Assembly (NCBI GenBank): GCA_020633435.1
Contig: JACKDP010000004.1
Coordinates: forward strand, 186,001 to 250,000
Source: Myxococcales bacterium
Lineage (GTDB): Bacteria > Myxococcota_A > Bradymonadia > UBA7976 > UBA1532
Length of the DNA: 64,000 nucleotides
Direction: 5' to 3'
The notes under the pieces were generated by a model that had not been told where the DNA came from, did no database searches, and saw only the letters and a list, made by a program, of their open reading frames with translations. Numbering within the stretch: position 1 is the stretch's first letter; each line of letters starts with the position of its first letter. The translations under genes were made by a program, and so were the position numbers. Positions 34,287 through 42,566 of the stretch are shown piece by piece.

Positions 34287-35069
34287 ATGGAGTTGACGTT
34301 CCTGGGGACGGCAGACGCCTTCAACAGCGCCGGCCGGGGCAACAGCTGCTACTGGATCGATGACGCCCAGGGCAGCTACGTGGTCGACTTCGGCCCCACT
34401 GCACTCTTGCAGTGTCGCCGCCTCGGCCTCGATCCCGGCCGCCTCGACGTGGTGTACCTCACCCACCTCCACGGCGATCACATCGGCGGGCTGGCGCTCC
34501 TGTACATCGATCTGCTCTTCATCCGCCGGCGCACCCGGCCCCTGGTCATCTGCGGGCCGCCCGGCACCCAGGCGCGCGTCGAGGCCCTGCTCGACTCGGC
34601 CTACCCGGCGGTGGTGGCGAAGGGCGCGGGCTTCGACCTGCGCTACCGCGAGTGGGACGTCCCCGGCGTCCACCAGGACGGCATCCGCCGCATCCACACG
34701 CTGCGCGCGCGCCACGACAACCACGCCATCGCCAGCTCCCTGCGCATCGAGGCCGCCGGCGAGCCGACGCTGGCGTTCAGCGGCGACACCGGCTGGCAGC
34801 CGGAGCTCGTCGAACTGGTGGCCGGCGCCGACGCCTTCATCTGCGAGTGCAGCATGGTGGACGCCATCTTCTGGGGCCACCTGAGCCTGGAGGAGATCCG
34901 CGGCTACCGCGCCGAGCTGCGCGTCGGGCAGCTCTTCTTGTCGCACCTGGGGGACGAGTCGCGGGTGGCCGCCATGGCCGCCGCCGACGAGCTGAACCTG
35001 CGGGTGGCCGAGGACGGCCTGCGCGTCACCCTGGGGACGCCGCGCCCGCCCCTGCCGCCGACGATCTAG
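34287..35069 (+). CDS. Metallo-beta-lactamase-fold hydrolase, RNase Z-like
   Basis: This encodes 260 residues from ATG 34287, chosen because AAAGGAG lies 10 bases before it and the protein then begins MELTFLGTADAF, the first strand of the fold. Motifs follow in order: THLHGDHIGGLALLY at about residue 56 (the HxHxDH zinc site), a His in ARHDNHAI, the FSGDTGWQPELVEL metal-ligand Asp at about residue 170, CECSM, and a final FLSHLGD. It resembles RNase Z and AtsA-type enzymes, but it lacks the typical long exosite arm. It could be a 3'-tRNA processing or a general phosphodiesterase/lactone enzyme. No signal peptide is present. It ends 4 bp inside the convergent isoaspartyl peptidase gene. Confidence 0.75.
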   Translation: MELTFLGTADAFNSAGRGNSCYWIDDAQGSYVVDFGPTALLQCRRLGLDPGRLDVVYLTHLHGDHIGGLALLYIDLLFIRRRTRPLVICGPPGTQARVEALLDSAYPAVVAKGAGFDLRYREWDVPGVHQDGIRRIHTLRARHDNHAIASSLRIEAAGEPTLAFSGDTGWQPELVELVAGADAFICECSMVDAIFWGHLSLEEIRGYRAELRVGQLFLSHLGDESRVAAMAAADELNLRVAEDGLRVTLGTPRPPLPPTI

Positions 35070-35917
35070 GCAGCCCAGCCCGACGCCGACCCCGCCCCGC
35101 CTCGCCGCGCCCAGCACATGGCCGGCGTCGTGTGGAACAGGCCCGTCTGCCCGTGCCGATCGAGGAGGATGACGCCGCCGGTCAGCCCGGTGCGAGCCGT
35201 CATCGCCTGGACCCGCGCCTCCGCGACGGCCTGCGGGTGCTGGCCCGCCTCCAGATCGGCCAGGCAGGACCGCGCCAGGACGACGCGGATGATCCCCTCC
35301 CCCGACCCGGTGGCCGCCGCCGCGCCGACGGCGTCGTCGGCGTACGTCCCGCAGCCGATGAGGGGCACGTCCCCCACCCGCGCGGGGTGCCGGCCCGGGG
35401 TGCCGCCCGTGCTCAACGCCGAGGCCAGCCGGCCGGCGTCGTCGAGGGCCACGGCCCCCACGGTGTCGCAGCCCCAGACGATGCCCGCCACGTCCGGCGG
35501 CAGGGCCAGCTCCTCGGGGGCGCATGGCGACACGCCGTACGGCGCGCCGAAGGCCAGCGCGTCGGGGCCCACCAGCAGCACATGGGGCGAGTGGTCGAGG
35601 ATGGCCCGGGCCAGGTCGATGGGGTGGCGCGTCGGCGGCAGCCAGGCGGCCGCGCCGCAGGCCAGGTCGGTGCCCCGCACCAGCGCCGCGTCCAGCCGCA
35701 GCTCGCCGTGGGCGTCGGGGGCCGCCCCCACACCGGCGCTCAGCGTCGGGTGATCTTCCATGGAGCGGACGGCCGCGACCACGGCGTCCACCGCGCTGCC
35801 GCCCGCGGCGAGCACGGCCCAGGCCACGTCGGCGGCCGCCTCGCAGCCCGCCACCGTGTCCGCGCGCCAGCGGGCCGGGATGGCCCAGGCGCCCCCGTGG
35901 ACGAGGACTACCGGCAA
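35066..35917 (-). CDS. Isoaspartyl peptidase / type 2 L-asparaginase
   Basis: This is an N-terminal-nucleophile hydrolase of the plant-type asparaginase family, 283 residues from a TTG start at 35917. I chose TTG because the conserved VVLVHGGAWAIP begins two codons later and no other start is available; it overlaps the stop of the upstream lipoprotein gene by 10 bp. The autocleavage site is the Thr of GCDTVGAVALDDAGRLASAL, followed by STGGTPGRHP and GVGDVPLIGCGTYADD-type substrate motifs (here RVGDVPLIGCGTYADD). Cleavage at that Thr would give alpha and beta subunits. The enzyme removes isoaspartyl residues from damaged proteins or deamidates asparagine. No signal peptide is seen, so it is likely cytoplasmic. 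Confidence 0.85.
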   Translation of the reverse strand: MPVVLVHGGAWAIPARWRADTVAGCEAAADVAWAVLAAGGSAVDAVVAAVRSMEDHPTLSAGVGAAPDAHGELRLDAALVRGTDLACGAAAWLPPTRHPIDLARAILDHSPHVLLVGPDALAFGAPYGVSPCAPEELALPPDVAGIVWGCDTVGAVALDDAGRLASALSTGGTPGRHPARVGDVPLIGCGTYADDAVGAAAATGSGEGIIRVVLARSCLADLEAGQHPQAVAEARVQAMTARTGLTGGVILLDRHGQTGLFHTTPAMCWARRGGAGSASGWAA

Positions 35918-37254
35918 GGGCCCAGGATGGCGCCGAGGATGCGGGCCTCGGCCGAGAACGTCCCCCCGGGCTGGGGATCGGGGTCGTCCACGAACCAGAA
36001 GCCCGCGCGGCTGACGTTGCCCGCGACGTGGATGGCCTGGGCCGTCCGCCCGGGCTGCACGTCCAGACGGAAGGGCTCGAGCACCTGGCCCCGCACGTTC
36101 ACGCGCGTCATGCCCACGGTGATCTGGGGGCCGTTGTCCTGCCAGCCCACGCCGAAGCTGTCGGGATCGAGCCACGCCACGTCGGTGACGAGGCCCAGGC
36201 CCCGCGGCCCGGTGACGGGCGCCGTGGCCAGGTTGTCCCCCGCCGTGTCGTAGAGCGTCAGCATCGGGGCCAGCGCCCCCATGCCGTCCACCCGGCTCCA
36301 GCCCACGCCGTAGTTGCCCTGGCCGTACGCGACGTAGACGGCCGACTGGGCACCCGCGCCGGCCTCGCGCGGGGGCATGCCGCTCAACTCCCCGCGATCA
36401 TTGATGATCCCGAAGAGGACGTCCGCGGGGTTCTCGGAGGCGCGATCCAGCCACGCCACGCCCCAGGCCCCGTCGCCGAAGGCCACCGCCGGCCCACGGA
36501 CCTCCGAGTCGGAGAGCTGCACGGCCCGGCCGGCCGCCCCGCTCTCGTCGAGGGGCGCCGCGAACAGGCCGCCCACGCCGCCCATGCCGCGGGTGTAGAC
36601 CACCATGCCGCCGGCGCGGGGGGCCCACGCCGCGTCGAGGTGGGCCACGTCGAACGTCCCGGGCACGTCCTGGGCCTCGCCGTTGGGCGTGCCGTCCGCG
36701 CCGAGGAGCTGCACCTTGATGCCGTCGATGCCGCCGCCACGGGTGCGCGTCGAGAGCCAGACCGCCACGTAGCCGGTGCCGTTGAACAGGATCTCCTGCT
36801 GGGGCTGCTTCGCCACGCCGAGCATCACGGGCTCGCCCACGGGCTGGCCGTCGGCATTGAAGCGCCGGAAGAAGACCTCGTTCACGCCGGGCTCGTCGGC
36901 GGTGGGGGCCTGCCAGAGCGCGCCCCACTCGACGCCCGTCCAGACGGCGCGGGGGGTGAAGCGCGGGGCGCCCTCGATGGCCGCCGCGGGCGCGGCCTGC
37001 AGGCCGTAGCCCACGACGCGATCGCAGACGTCCACCGGCTCGACGCCCTGGTCGGGGCCGCCGCCGGCGCCCTGGTCGACCTCGACGCCGAGATCCGCCA
37101 TGGGCCCCTGATCCACCGGCGCCCCGTCCGCGCGGATGATGCCGCGGTCGGCCACGGCCATGTCGGCCACCGGCGTCCCGCCGCCGCCGTCCCCGTCATC
37201 GCAGCCGAACCCGGCCACCAAGGCACCGAAAACAAAGGCGATTTCTCGACGCAT
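35908..37254 (-). CDS. Putative lipoprotein, repeat-rich beta structure
   Basis: This encodes 448 residues from ATG 37254. That start gives a signal sequence with lipobox VAGFGC at about residue 18, followed by an Asp/Gly linker (DGDGGGG, then DMAVADRG). No named family was recognised. The remainder has repeating beta-strand units of about 45 residues built around patterns such as GVEWGALWQAP, GTGYVAVWLS, GGMVVYTRG, GAWGVAWLD, GNYGVGWSR and SFGVGWQDN. This looks like a beta-propeller of seven or so blades. It is likely outer-membrane or surface anchored. It sits 82 bp downstream of another lipoprotein gene and overlaps the isoaspartyl peptidase start, so the three probably form one transcript. 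Confidence 0.65.
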   Translation of the reverse strand: MRREIAFVFGALVAGFGCDDGDGGGGTPVADMAVADRGIIRADGAPVDQGPMADLGVEVDQGAGGGPDQGVEPVDVCDRVVGYGLQAAPAAAIEGAPRFTPRAVWTGVEWGALWQAPTADEPGVNEVFFRRFNADGQPVGEPVMLGVAKQPQQEILFNGTGYVAVWLSTRTRGGGIDGIKVQLLGADGTPNGEAQDVPGTFDVAHLDAAWAPRAGGMVVYTRGMGGVGGLFAAPLDESGAAGRAVQLSDSEVRGPAVAFGDGAWGVAWLDRASENPADVLFGIINDRGELSGMPPREAGAGAQSAVYVAYGQGNYGVGWSRVDGMGALAPMLTLYDTAGDNLATAPVTGPRGLGLVTDVAWLDPDSFGVGWQDNGPQITVGMTRVNVRGQVLEPFRLDVQPGRTAQAIHVAGNVSRAGFWFVDDPDPQPGGTFSAEARILGAILGPCR

Positions 37255-37336
37255 GCCACCCCCGGAGCGTGCACTGGCGAGCGCATCCTTACCACCGGCC
37301 ACGGAAGTCGAACAACCCCGCCCGCCGACGCCCGGG

Positions 37337-38914
37337 TCAGGGGGTGGGCACGACGCGCACGAGCTGTTCGTCGGCGCGGCGGATCCACAGATCGTCCGCC
37401 CCGCGCAGCGCCTGCCGCGGCAGCGCGGCCTGCCAGGCGGCGTCGTCCGGGGCGGCGTCCGTCAGCGCGAAGAGCCGAGGCGCCCGGCGGCTGGCGGCGT
37501 CGGCGACGTCGACGAGGGCGACCTCGGGGGTCGTGGCCGAGACGACGACGAGGCCCGCCGGCGTGAAGACCACGTCCCGGGCCGGGAACGGCAGCGCGAT
37601 GGCATGGGGCCCGGCGACCAGGTTGTCCTGCTCGATGTAGCCGAGCACCTGGCCCCGGCCGTTGATTGCCGCCGCCAGCGTGCCGTCGGGGCCGGCGCCC
37701 AGGGCCAGGGGTGACCCGGCCGGCACGCCGGTGGCGTCGGCCCGCCGCACGACGTCGACGCGCGCGGCGCCCGCCGGCACCTGCACGCTGAAGAGCGCCC
37801 CGGCGGCGAGGATGAACGCCCGGTCGCCGACGACGGGATCCGCCGCCAGCGTCGGCAGCTCGGCCACCGAGGCCCGGAAGCCCTCCTCGTGGTTGACCAC
37901 GATGCCGCGGGTGGTCGAGGTGCCGTCGGTGATGTTGGAGGTGCCATCCGAGATGTTGGAGGTGCCATCGGTGATGAGCTGCAGGCGATCCCCGACGACC
38001 TCCAGCAGCAGCGCCCGACCATCCCCCAGGGCCAGGGCCCCGAGGCCCGGCGCCGGGCGCAGCACCGCCTCCCCGTCCCCCAGCAGCGGCAGGCGCGCGC
38101 TGCCCTGGCTGCCCAGCCCGACGCGGAGCGCGCCATCGGCCCCCAGCGCCAGGTTCGCGAGGACGCTGGTCCGCGGCGAGACGACGCTGCCGCGGTGGCG
38201 CGTCTTGGCGGTGGGATCGAAGCCCTCGGCCCGCAGCTCCTGCCCCGCCGGCGTCACCCAGCCCAGCACGCCGCCCGCCGGCGCGGCGCCCTGCACGACG
38301 GCCAGGGTCGGCAGCTCCGCCGCGGTGCTCAGGCAGAGCCCGGAGCCCGCGCAGGCGGCGGGATCCTCATGCCGCGCGACGTCGTCGGCGCAGTCCGCGC
38401 AGGTGGGGGCGGCCGCGGCCAGGCGCACGCCCGCGGCGGCCACCGTCGGCGCCGCCAGCTCGACGGTGATGGCCGCGGGCGAGGTGGCGACGGGCTCCAG
38501 CAGCGTCCAGCCATCCGCGGCCCGGGCCCAGACCTTCACGTCGGCGTCCCCCTGCCCCACCCGGCCCACGGCCCCGGCGTCGAAGGGCAGCGCGAGCTGG
38601 ACGGGCGCCGCGAAGGGCGCGTCGGCGAAGACCTCCACCTGCACGCCCACCCGCTCGGCCGTCGCCGCGAGGGGCGCGCCGTCGAAGGCCGGCCGCAGGC
38701 CGACGGTGGCCTCGGCCGCCAGCGCCCCCGCGGGCACCTCCAGACGGAAGCCCGCCCACTCGGTGCCGGCCGGCCCGACGACCACGCCGCCCGCGGGCCC
38801 GAGCCGGGCGCTGACCTCGAGGGCCGGCGCCGCCTCGGCGGGCGGCTCGTCCGCGGCGTCATCGCAGGCGAGCAGCGAGAGGGCGATGGGGAGAGAGCGA
38901 AGGGCGCGCAGCAT
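37337..38914 (-). CDS. Putative lipoprotein with ZU5-like domain
   Basis: This encodes 525 residues from ATG 38914, with a strong GGAGGTGGATC ribosome site and a lipobox at LSLLAC (Cys at about residue 17). Residues 35-150 resemble a ZU5-type domain (GGVVVGPAGTEWAGFRLEVP then AGALAAEATVGLRP), found in proteins that bind or self-cleave at surfaces. A CxxCxxD segment follows (TCADCADD), then a beta-rich region like a propeller. A short tandem repeat, TDGTSNI/SDGTSNI/TDGTST, lies at about residue 312-332. Function is unknown. The gene is 96 bp downstream of bshA but its product is exported, so a link to bacillithiol synthesis is unlikely. Confidence 0.65.
   Translation of the reverse strand: MLRALRSLPIALSLLACDDAADEPPAEAAPALEVSARLGPAGGVVVGPAGTEWAGFRLEVPAGALAAEATVGLRPAFDGAPLAATAERVGVQVEVFADAPFAAPVQLALPFDAGAVGRVGQGDADVKVWARAADGWTLLEPVATSPAAITVELAAPTVAAAGVRLAAAAPTCADCADDVARHEDPAACAGSGLCLSTAAELPTLAVVQGAAPAGGVLGWVTPAGQELRAEGFDPTAKTRHRGSVVSPRTSVLANLALGADGALRVGLGSQGSARLPLLGDGEAVLRPAPGLGALALGDGRALLLEVVGDRLQLITDGTSNISDGTSNITDGTSTTRGIVVNHEEGFRASVAELPTLAADPVVGDRAFILAAGALFSVQVPAGAARVDVVRRADATGVPAGSPLALGAGPDGTLAAAINGRGQVLGYIEQDNLVAGPHAIALPFPARDVVFTPAGLVVVSATTPEVALVDVADAASRRAPRLFALTDAAPDDAAWQAALPRQALRGADDLWIRRADEQLVRVVPTP
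37920..37982 (-). repeat. 21-bp tandem repeat, three units
   Basis: Three 21-bp units (each containing a GTGCCxTC core on the plus strand) encode the heptads TDGTSNI, SDGTSNI and TDGTSTT within the ZU5-like lipoprotein. Units differ by a few bases, so the array is old or under selection at the protein level. Confidence 0.75.
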
Positions 38915-39010
38915 GATCCACCTCCAGGGCGACGACCCACCATGATGACGGGGGCGTCGCGACCCGACCAGATCGCCGCAGCCTATGGGGGGCATAGTCG
39001 CCGTCGATGG

Positions 39011-40144
39011 CTACCGCGCTGCGCGCAGGAGGGCGGCCTCGTACCGCTCGATGATGGGCCCCGGCTGGAAGCGCGCGAGCACGTCGGCCCGCGCGGCGGC
39101 CCGCAGGCGGGCGGCGTGGTCGGCGTCGCCGAGGACGCGCTCCAGGCACGCGGCGAAGTCGGCCGCGTCGTCGGCCGCCACCAGGTGCCCCGTCTCGCCG
39201 TCGCGCACCACCTCGGGCAGCCCGCCCACGGCCGACGCGACCACGGGCACGCCGGAGGCCAGCGCCTCGAGCGCCGCCAGGCCGAAGGACTCGCTGGCGC
39301 TGGGCAGCAGGAAGGCCGCGCACGCCCGCAGCAGCGGCTCGAAGCGCTCCAGGTTGCCCAGCAGGCGGACGCGATCGCCCAGGCCCCGCGCCTCGATGGC
39401 CGCCTCCACGGCGGACCGCTCTGGCCCGTCGCCGATGAGGAGCAGCCGCGCCGGCACCCGCAGGCGGGCGAAGACGTCGAGCACCATCGGCACCCGCTTG
39501 ATGGCCCGGAAGCTCGACACATGGGCGACGACCGGGGCGTCCCCGCCGCCGAACAGCGCCGCCAGGCGCGCCGCGTCGACGCCGTTGGCCGGGCGAAAGC
39601 GCTGTGGATCCACGAAGTTCGGGATGACCTCGGTGGCCGGGGCCGCCGCCCCCAGCCGCCGCTCCGCCTCGGCGGCCAGCCACGCCGACGGCGTCGTCAC
39701 CACGTCGCTGCGGGCGACGCAGTGGCGCAGGAGCGGGGCATAGGCGGGATCGTCGGCCAGCAAGGTGACGTCGGTGCCATGCAGGGTCGTGACCAGGCCG
39801 GGGCGCTGGTCGGGCGGCAGCAGCTCCGTGGCCATCCAGGCGCTCACCGCGTGGGGCACGGCGTAGTGGGCGTGCAGGACGTCCAGGCCCTCCCGCGCGG
39901 CCACGTGGGCCAGCGTCGACGCCAGCGCCAGGGCCTCGGGCGGCCGGGGGAAGACGGCGTGCGCCTGGAGCGGCACGGCGTGGAACCAGACACCGGGCGT
40001 GGGCTCGAGCCGGCGGGGCTGCTCGGCGCCGACGAAGTGCACGGCGTGCCCGCGCCGCGCCAGGGCCATGCCCACCTCGGCCGCGATGATGCCGCTGCCG
40101 CCGAGCGTGGGGTAGCAGGTGATGCCGATGCGCAGGCGCCTCAT
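39011..40144 (-). CDS. bshA: BshA, N-acetylglucosaminyl malate synthase
   Basis: This 377-residue GT4 glycosyltransferase catalyses the first step of bacillithiol synthesis, joining GlcNAc from UDP-GlcNAc to L-malate. Diagnostic sequence includes RIGITCYPTLGGSGIIAAEV at residue 4, LHAHYAVPHAVSAWMA, TTLHGTDVTLLADDP, VTTPSAWL, VIPNFVD, HVSSFRAIKRV and the nucleotide-sugar motif SASESFGLAALEALASGVPV. These match BshA better than general GT4 enzymes. It is the third gene of the operon, starting with ATGA overlap on bshB1. Nothing is missing and the length is normal (Bacillus BshA is about 377). No signal peptide is present; it acts in the cytoplasm. Confidence 0.92.
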   Translation of the reverse strand: MRRLRIGITCYPTLGGSGIIAAEVGMALARRGHAVHFVGAEQPRRLEPTPGVWFHAVPLQAHAVFPRPPEALALASTLAHVAAREGLDVLHAHYAVPHAVSAWMATELLPPDQRPGLVTTLHGTDVTLLADDPAYAPLLRHCVARSDVVTTPSAWLAAEAERRLGAAAPATEVIPNFVDPQRFRPANGVDAARLAALFGGGDAPVVAHVSSFRAIKRVPMVLDVFARLRVPARLLLIGDGPERSAVEAAIEARGLGDRVRLLGNLERFEPLLRACAAFLLPSASESFGLAALEALASGVPVVASAVGGLPEVVRDGETGHLVAADDAADFAACLERVLGDADHAARLRAAARADVLARFQPGPIIERYEAALLRAAR

Positions 40145-40884
40145 GGGGCGGGCCAGAGGACGGGCTGGCCGGGGTGGGCGGCGAAGTGGCCCACCGGGTC
40201 GGCGATGGGCACCGGCTCGCGCAGCACGTAGGGCTCCCCGTGGGTCGCGCCGATGGTGGCGCCCCAGTAGCGGTCGCGGATCTCGAACGCCGCCAGCCCC
40301 AGCGGCCCGTTGAGCAGCGTGGCCTCGCCGCCGGCGCCGAACTGGCTGGCGTGGCAGCGCAAGGCCTCGATCTTGCGAGAGAAAGCGGCCGATGTGTCGA
40401 CGACGAAGGCGGGCCGCGCGTCGCGCCGCTCGGGGTAGAAGGCCACCGTCCGGGGTCGGAACGGGGCGCCCAGATCGGGGCGGTGGCTGCGCAGCCCGGC
40501 CAGGAACACGGCCCGCTCGGCCAGGGCGCTGGCCGCCGCGTGGTCGGGGTGGCGCGCGGCCCACCAGGGCGCCAGCAGCAGGGCCGGGCGCAGGCGCCGC
40601 AGCCGCTCCACCACGGCGTCGGCCTGCCCGGCGTCGTCGCCCCGGAGGCCGCCGTCCGGCAGCCCGGCGTTCTCCCGCACCGCGAGGCCGAGCACCGCCG
40701 CCGCGGCCGCCGCCTCGGCGGCGCGCTGGGCCGGCGTCCCGTTCGTGGCCGCCTCGCCCCGCGTCAGATCCAGGATGCCCGCCCGCTGCCCCCGATCGCC
40801 GGCCAGGGCGAGCAGGCCCCCACACGACAGCTCGGCGTCGTCGGGGTGCGCGGCGATGGCGAGCAGGTCCAGCGCCGGGCTCAC
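40141..40884 (-). CDS. bshB1: BshB1, GlcNAc-malate deacetylase
   Basis: This encodes 247 residues from GTG 40884, overlapping the TGA of bshC (GTGA). It is a zinc-dependent PIG-L/LmbE enzyme that removes the acetyl group from GlcNAc-malate, giving GlcN-malate, the second step of bacillithiol synthesis. The zinc and catalytic residues are visible in AIAAHPDDAELSCGG near residue 10 and in ARHPDHAAAS near residue 110. The LTRGEAATNGTPAQRAAEA segment matches BshB1. It sits between bshC and bshA, coupled to both, so its role is secure. A second, exported PIG-L protein is encoded divergently 105 bp beyond bshC. Confidence 0.92.
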   Translation of the reverse strand: MSPALDLLAIAAHPDDAELSCGGLLALAGDRGQRAGILDLTRGEAATNGTPAQRAAEAAAAAAVLGLAVRENAGLPDGGLRGDDAGQADAVVERLRRLRPALLLAPWWAARHPDHAAASALAERAVFLAGLRSHRPDLGAPFRPRTVAFYPERRDARPAFVVDTSAAFSRKIEALRCHASQFGAGGEATLLNGPLGLAAFEIRDRYWGATIGATHGEPYVLREPVPIADPVGHFAAHPGQPVLWPAP

Positions 40885-42461
40885 GGCAGCTCCCAGGTGC
40901 GCAGGGCCCCGTCGAAGGGCTGGATGCGCGCGAGCAGGCCCGCCGTCAGCTCGGCCACGCCCACCCGCGCCGCCACCCCGGGCCAGCCGATGACGCGCTC
41001 CTGGGGCGCGCCGCCCGGCGCCAGCCGCGCCCGCAGGCGATCGAGCCGCTCGATCTGCACGGTGTCCTGGCGCGCGAGGGTGCGCCGGTATCGATCGGCC
41101 AGCCGCGCCACCGCGTCGCGCCACAGGCCGCCCGCCTGGTCCACCGCCTTGCCGAGGCCCTTGTCCAGCGCCGCCGCGTCGGGCCCGAACGTCGCCAGGG
41201 CCGCCTCGACGGGATCGCGCAGGGCCGCCTCGAAGGCGTCCACCACGTCGCCGGCCGGCGCGGCCACGCGGGCCAGCAGCGCGTCGCGGGGCGCCGCCAG
41301 GTCGTCGGCCTCGAGCCCGAGCTGGGCGAGCAGCCGCCGCGCCGTGGCGTCGACCAGGCGGAAGCGCGCCCGCGGCACGATCATCGGCATCGCGGCGCCC
41401 AGGTGCGCGTAGATCGGCGGGAGCTGGGCCAGGTAGGCGATCTCGCCCGGCCCGCCCACGTACGCCGCCGTGGGCAGCCAGGTGTCCTGCAGCAGCGGCC
41501 GCAGCAGGGCCGACGTGCTGAAGTGGCCCCCCTCCAGGGCCGCCGGCGAGACCACCGGGTCGGCGCCGACGAGCTGGTAGCCGCCGTCCACGGGGAGGAG
41601 GCGGTGGCGCGGACCGCCCGGCCCGGCCGGGTGCCAGAAGCTCAGCGGGGCCCCCGGCCGCAGCGGCACCGGTGACACGAACCCCGCGTCATGCAACGCC
41701 TTTTCCCGCTCGGCCAGCAACCGGTGGATCGCGCTGGCCTCCGCCAGGGCCCATCGGTGGAGCGGCCGGGCCGCCGCGGCGAGGGCCGGATCACCCGCGT
41801 CCACCACCAGCAGCCCCGTCCCGGCGAACACGCCGCCGATCCAGCCGGCCAGGGCCTCGGCGGGCGACGCGTCCGGGCGATAGTGGCGCCGCAGCAGCGC
41901 CATCACCGCCGGATCGCCGCCCCCCAGCGTCGCCTCGATGGCGTCGAGCGCCGCCTCGACGCCCGGCCCGTAGCGGCGCGCGGCGATGGACACGGAGGCC
42001 GTCGTCTCCGGCTCGACGCGCGCGGTGACGAGCTCGCCCGCGGTGTCGACGACGGCGCAGCTCGCCACCTCCACGAAGCGGTGGTCCTCGCTCTGGATCC
42101 AGAAGACGGGCACGCAGGGCACGCCGGTGTCGCGGGTGAGCGCGCGGGCGTCGACGATGGCCGCCGCGGCCTTGTAGAGGGTGTAGAGGGGCCCGCCGAA
42201 GAGGCCCGCCTGCTGGCCGGTGACGACGCAGGCGGCCCCGCCGCGGCGCAGGATCGCCAGGCTCTCGGCCCGGGCGGGATCCGGCGGCGCCAGGGCGTCG
42301 CGTCGGGTCAGCCAGGCCAGCAGGCCCGGGTCGATGGAGCGGGCGGCCGCCTCGGCGGCGGCGGCGGCGCGCTGGCCCGGGTCGTCGAAGCGGCGGGGCA
42401 GCAGCGCGAGGGCGCGGGGCTCGCCAGCGAGCCAGGCCCCCGTAATGGGCGAAAAGGGCAC
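40881..42461 (-). CDS. bshC: BshC, bacillithiol cysteine-adding enzyme
   Basis: This encodes about 526 residues, the last step of bacillithiol synthesis, in which cysteine is joined to GlcN-malate. Typical BshC segments are present: CVVTGQQAGLFGGPLYTLYK at about residue 75, VPVFWIQSEDHRFVEV, SFWHPAGPGG, STSALLRPLLQDTWLPTAAY and VGGPGEIAYLAQL with PMIVPRARFRLVD. The fold combines a Rossmann-like core with a C-terminal helical coiled coil (YRRTLARQDTVQIERLDRL). I prefer GTG 42461 as start because AAGG lies 11 bases upstream and the homology begins at VPFSPITGAWLAGEP, but the start is not certain. It is the first gene of the bshC-bshB1-bshA operon. Confidence 0.92.
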   Translation of the reverse strand: MPFSPITGAWLAGEPRALALLPRRFDDPGQRAAAAAEAAARSIDPGLLAWLTRRDALAPPDPARAESLAILRRGGAACVVTGQQAGLFGGPLYTLYKAAAAIVDARALTRDTGVPCVPVFWIQSEDHRFVEVASCAVVDTAGELVTARVEPETTASVSIAARRYGPGVEAALDAIEATLGGGDPAVMALLRRHYRPDASPAEALAGWIGGVFAGTGLLVVDAGDPALAAAARPLHRWALAEASAIHRLLAEREKALHDAGFVSPVPLRPGAPLSFWHPAGPGGPRHRLLPVDGGYQLVGADPVVSPAALEGGHFSTSALLRPLLQDTWLPTAAYVGGPGEIAYLAQLPPIYAHLGAAMPMIVPRARFRLVDATARRLLAQLGLEADDLAAPRDALLARVAAPAGDVVDAFEAALRDPVEAALATFGPDAAALDKGLGKAVDQAGGLWRDAVARLADRYRRTLARQDTVQIERLDRLRARLAPGGAPQERVIGWPGVAARVGVAELTAGLLARIQPFDGALRTWELP

Positions 42462-42566
42462 GGCGTCCAGAACCTTGGGCAGCGTCTCGGCATCCGGTTG
42501 GCGGCGGGTCGACGACCTTCGTCGAGCGCCTGCACCTGAGAACGACGCCCGTATGGATGGACCAGG

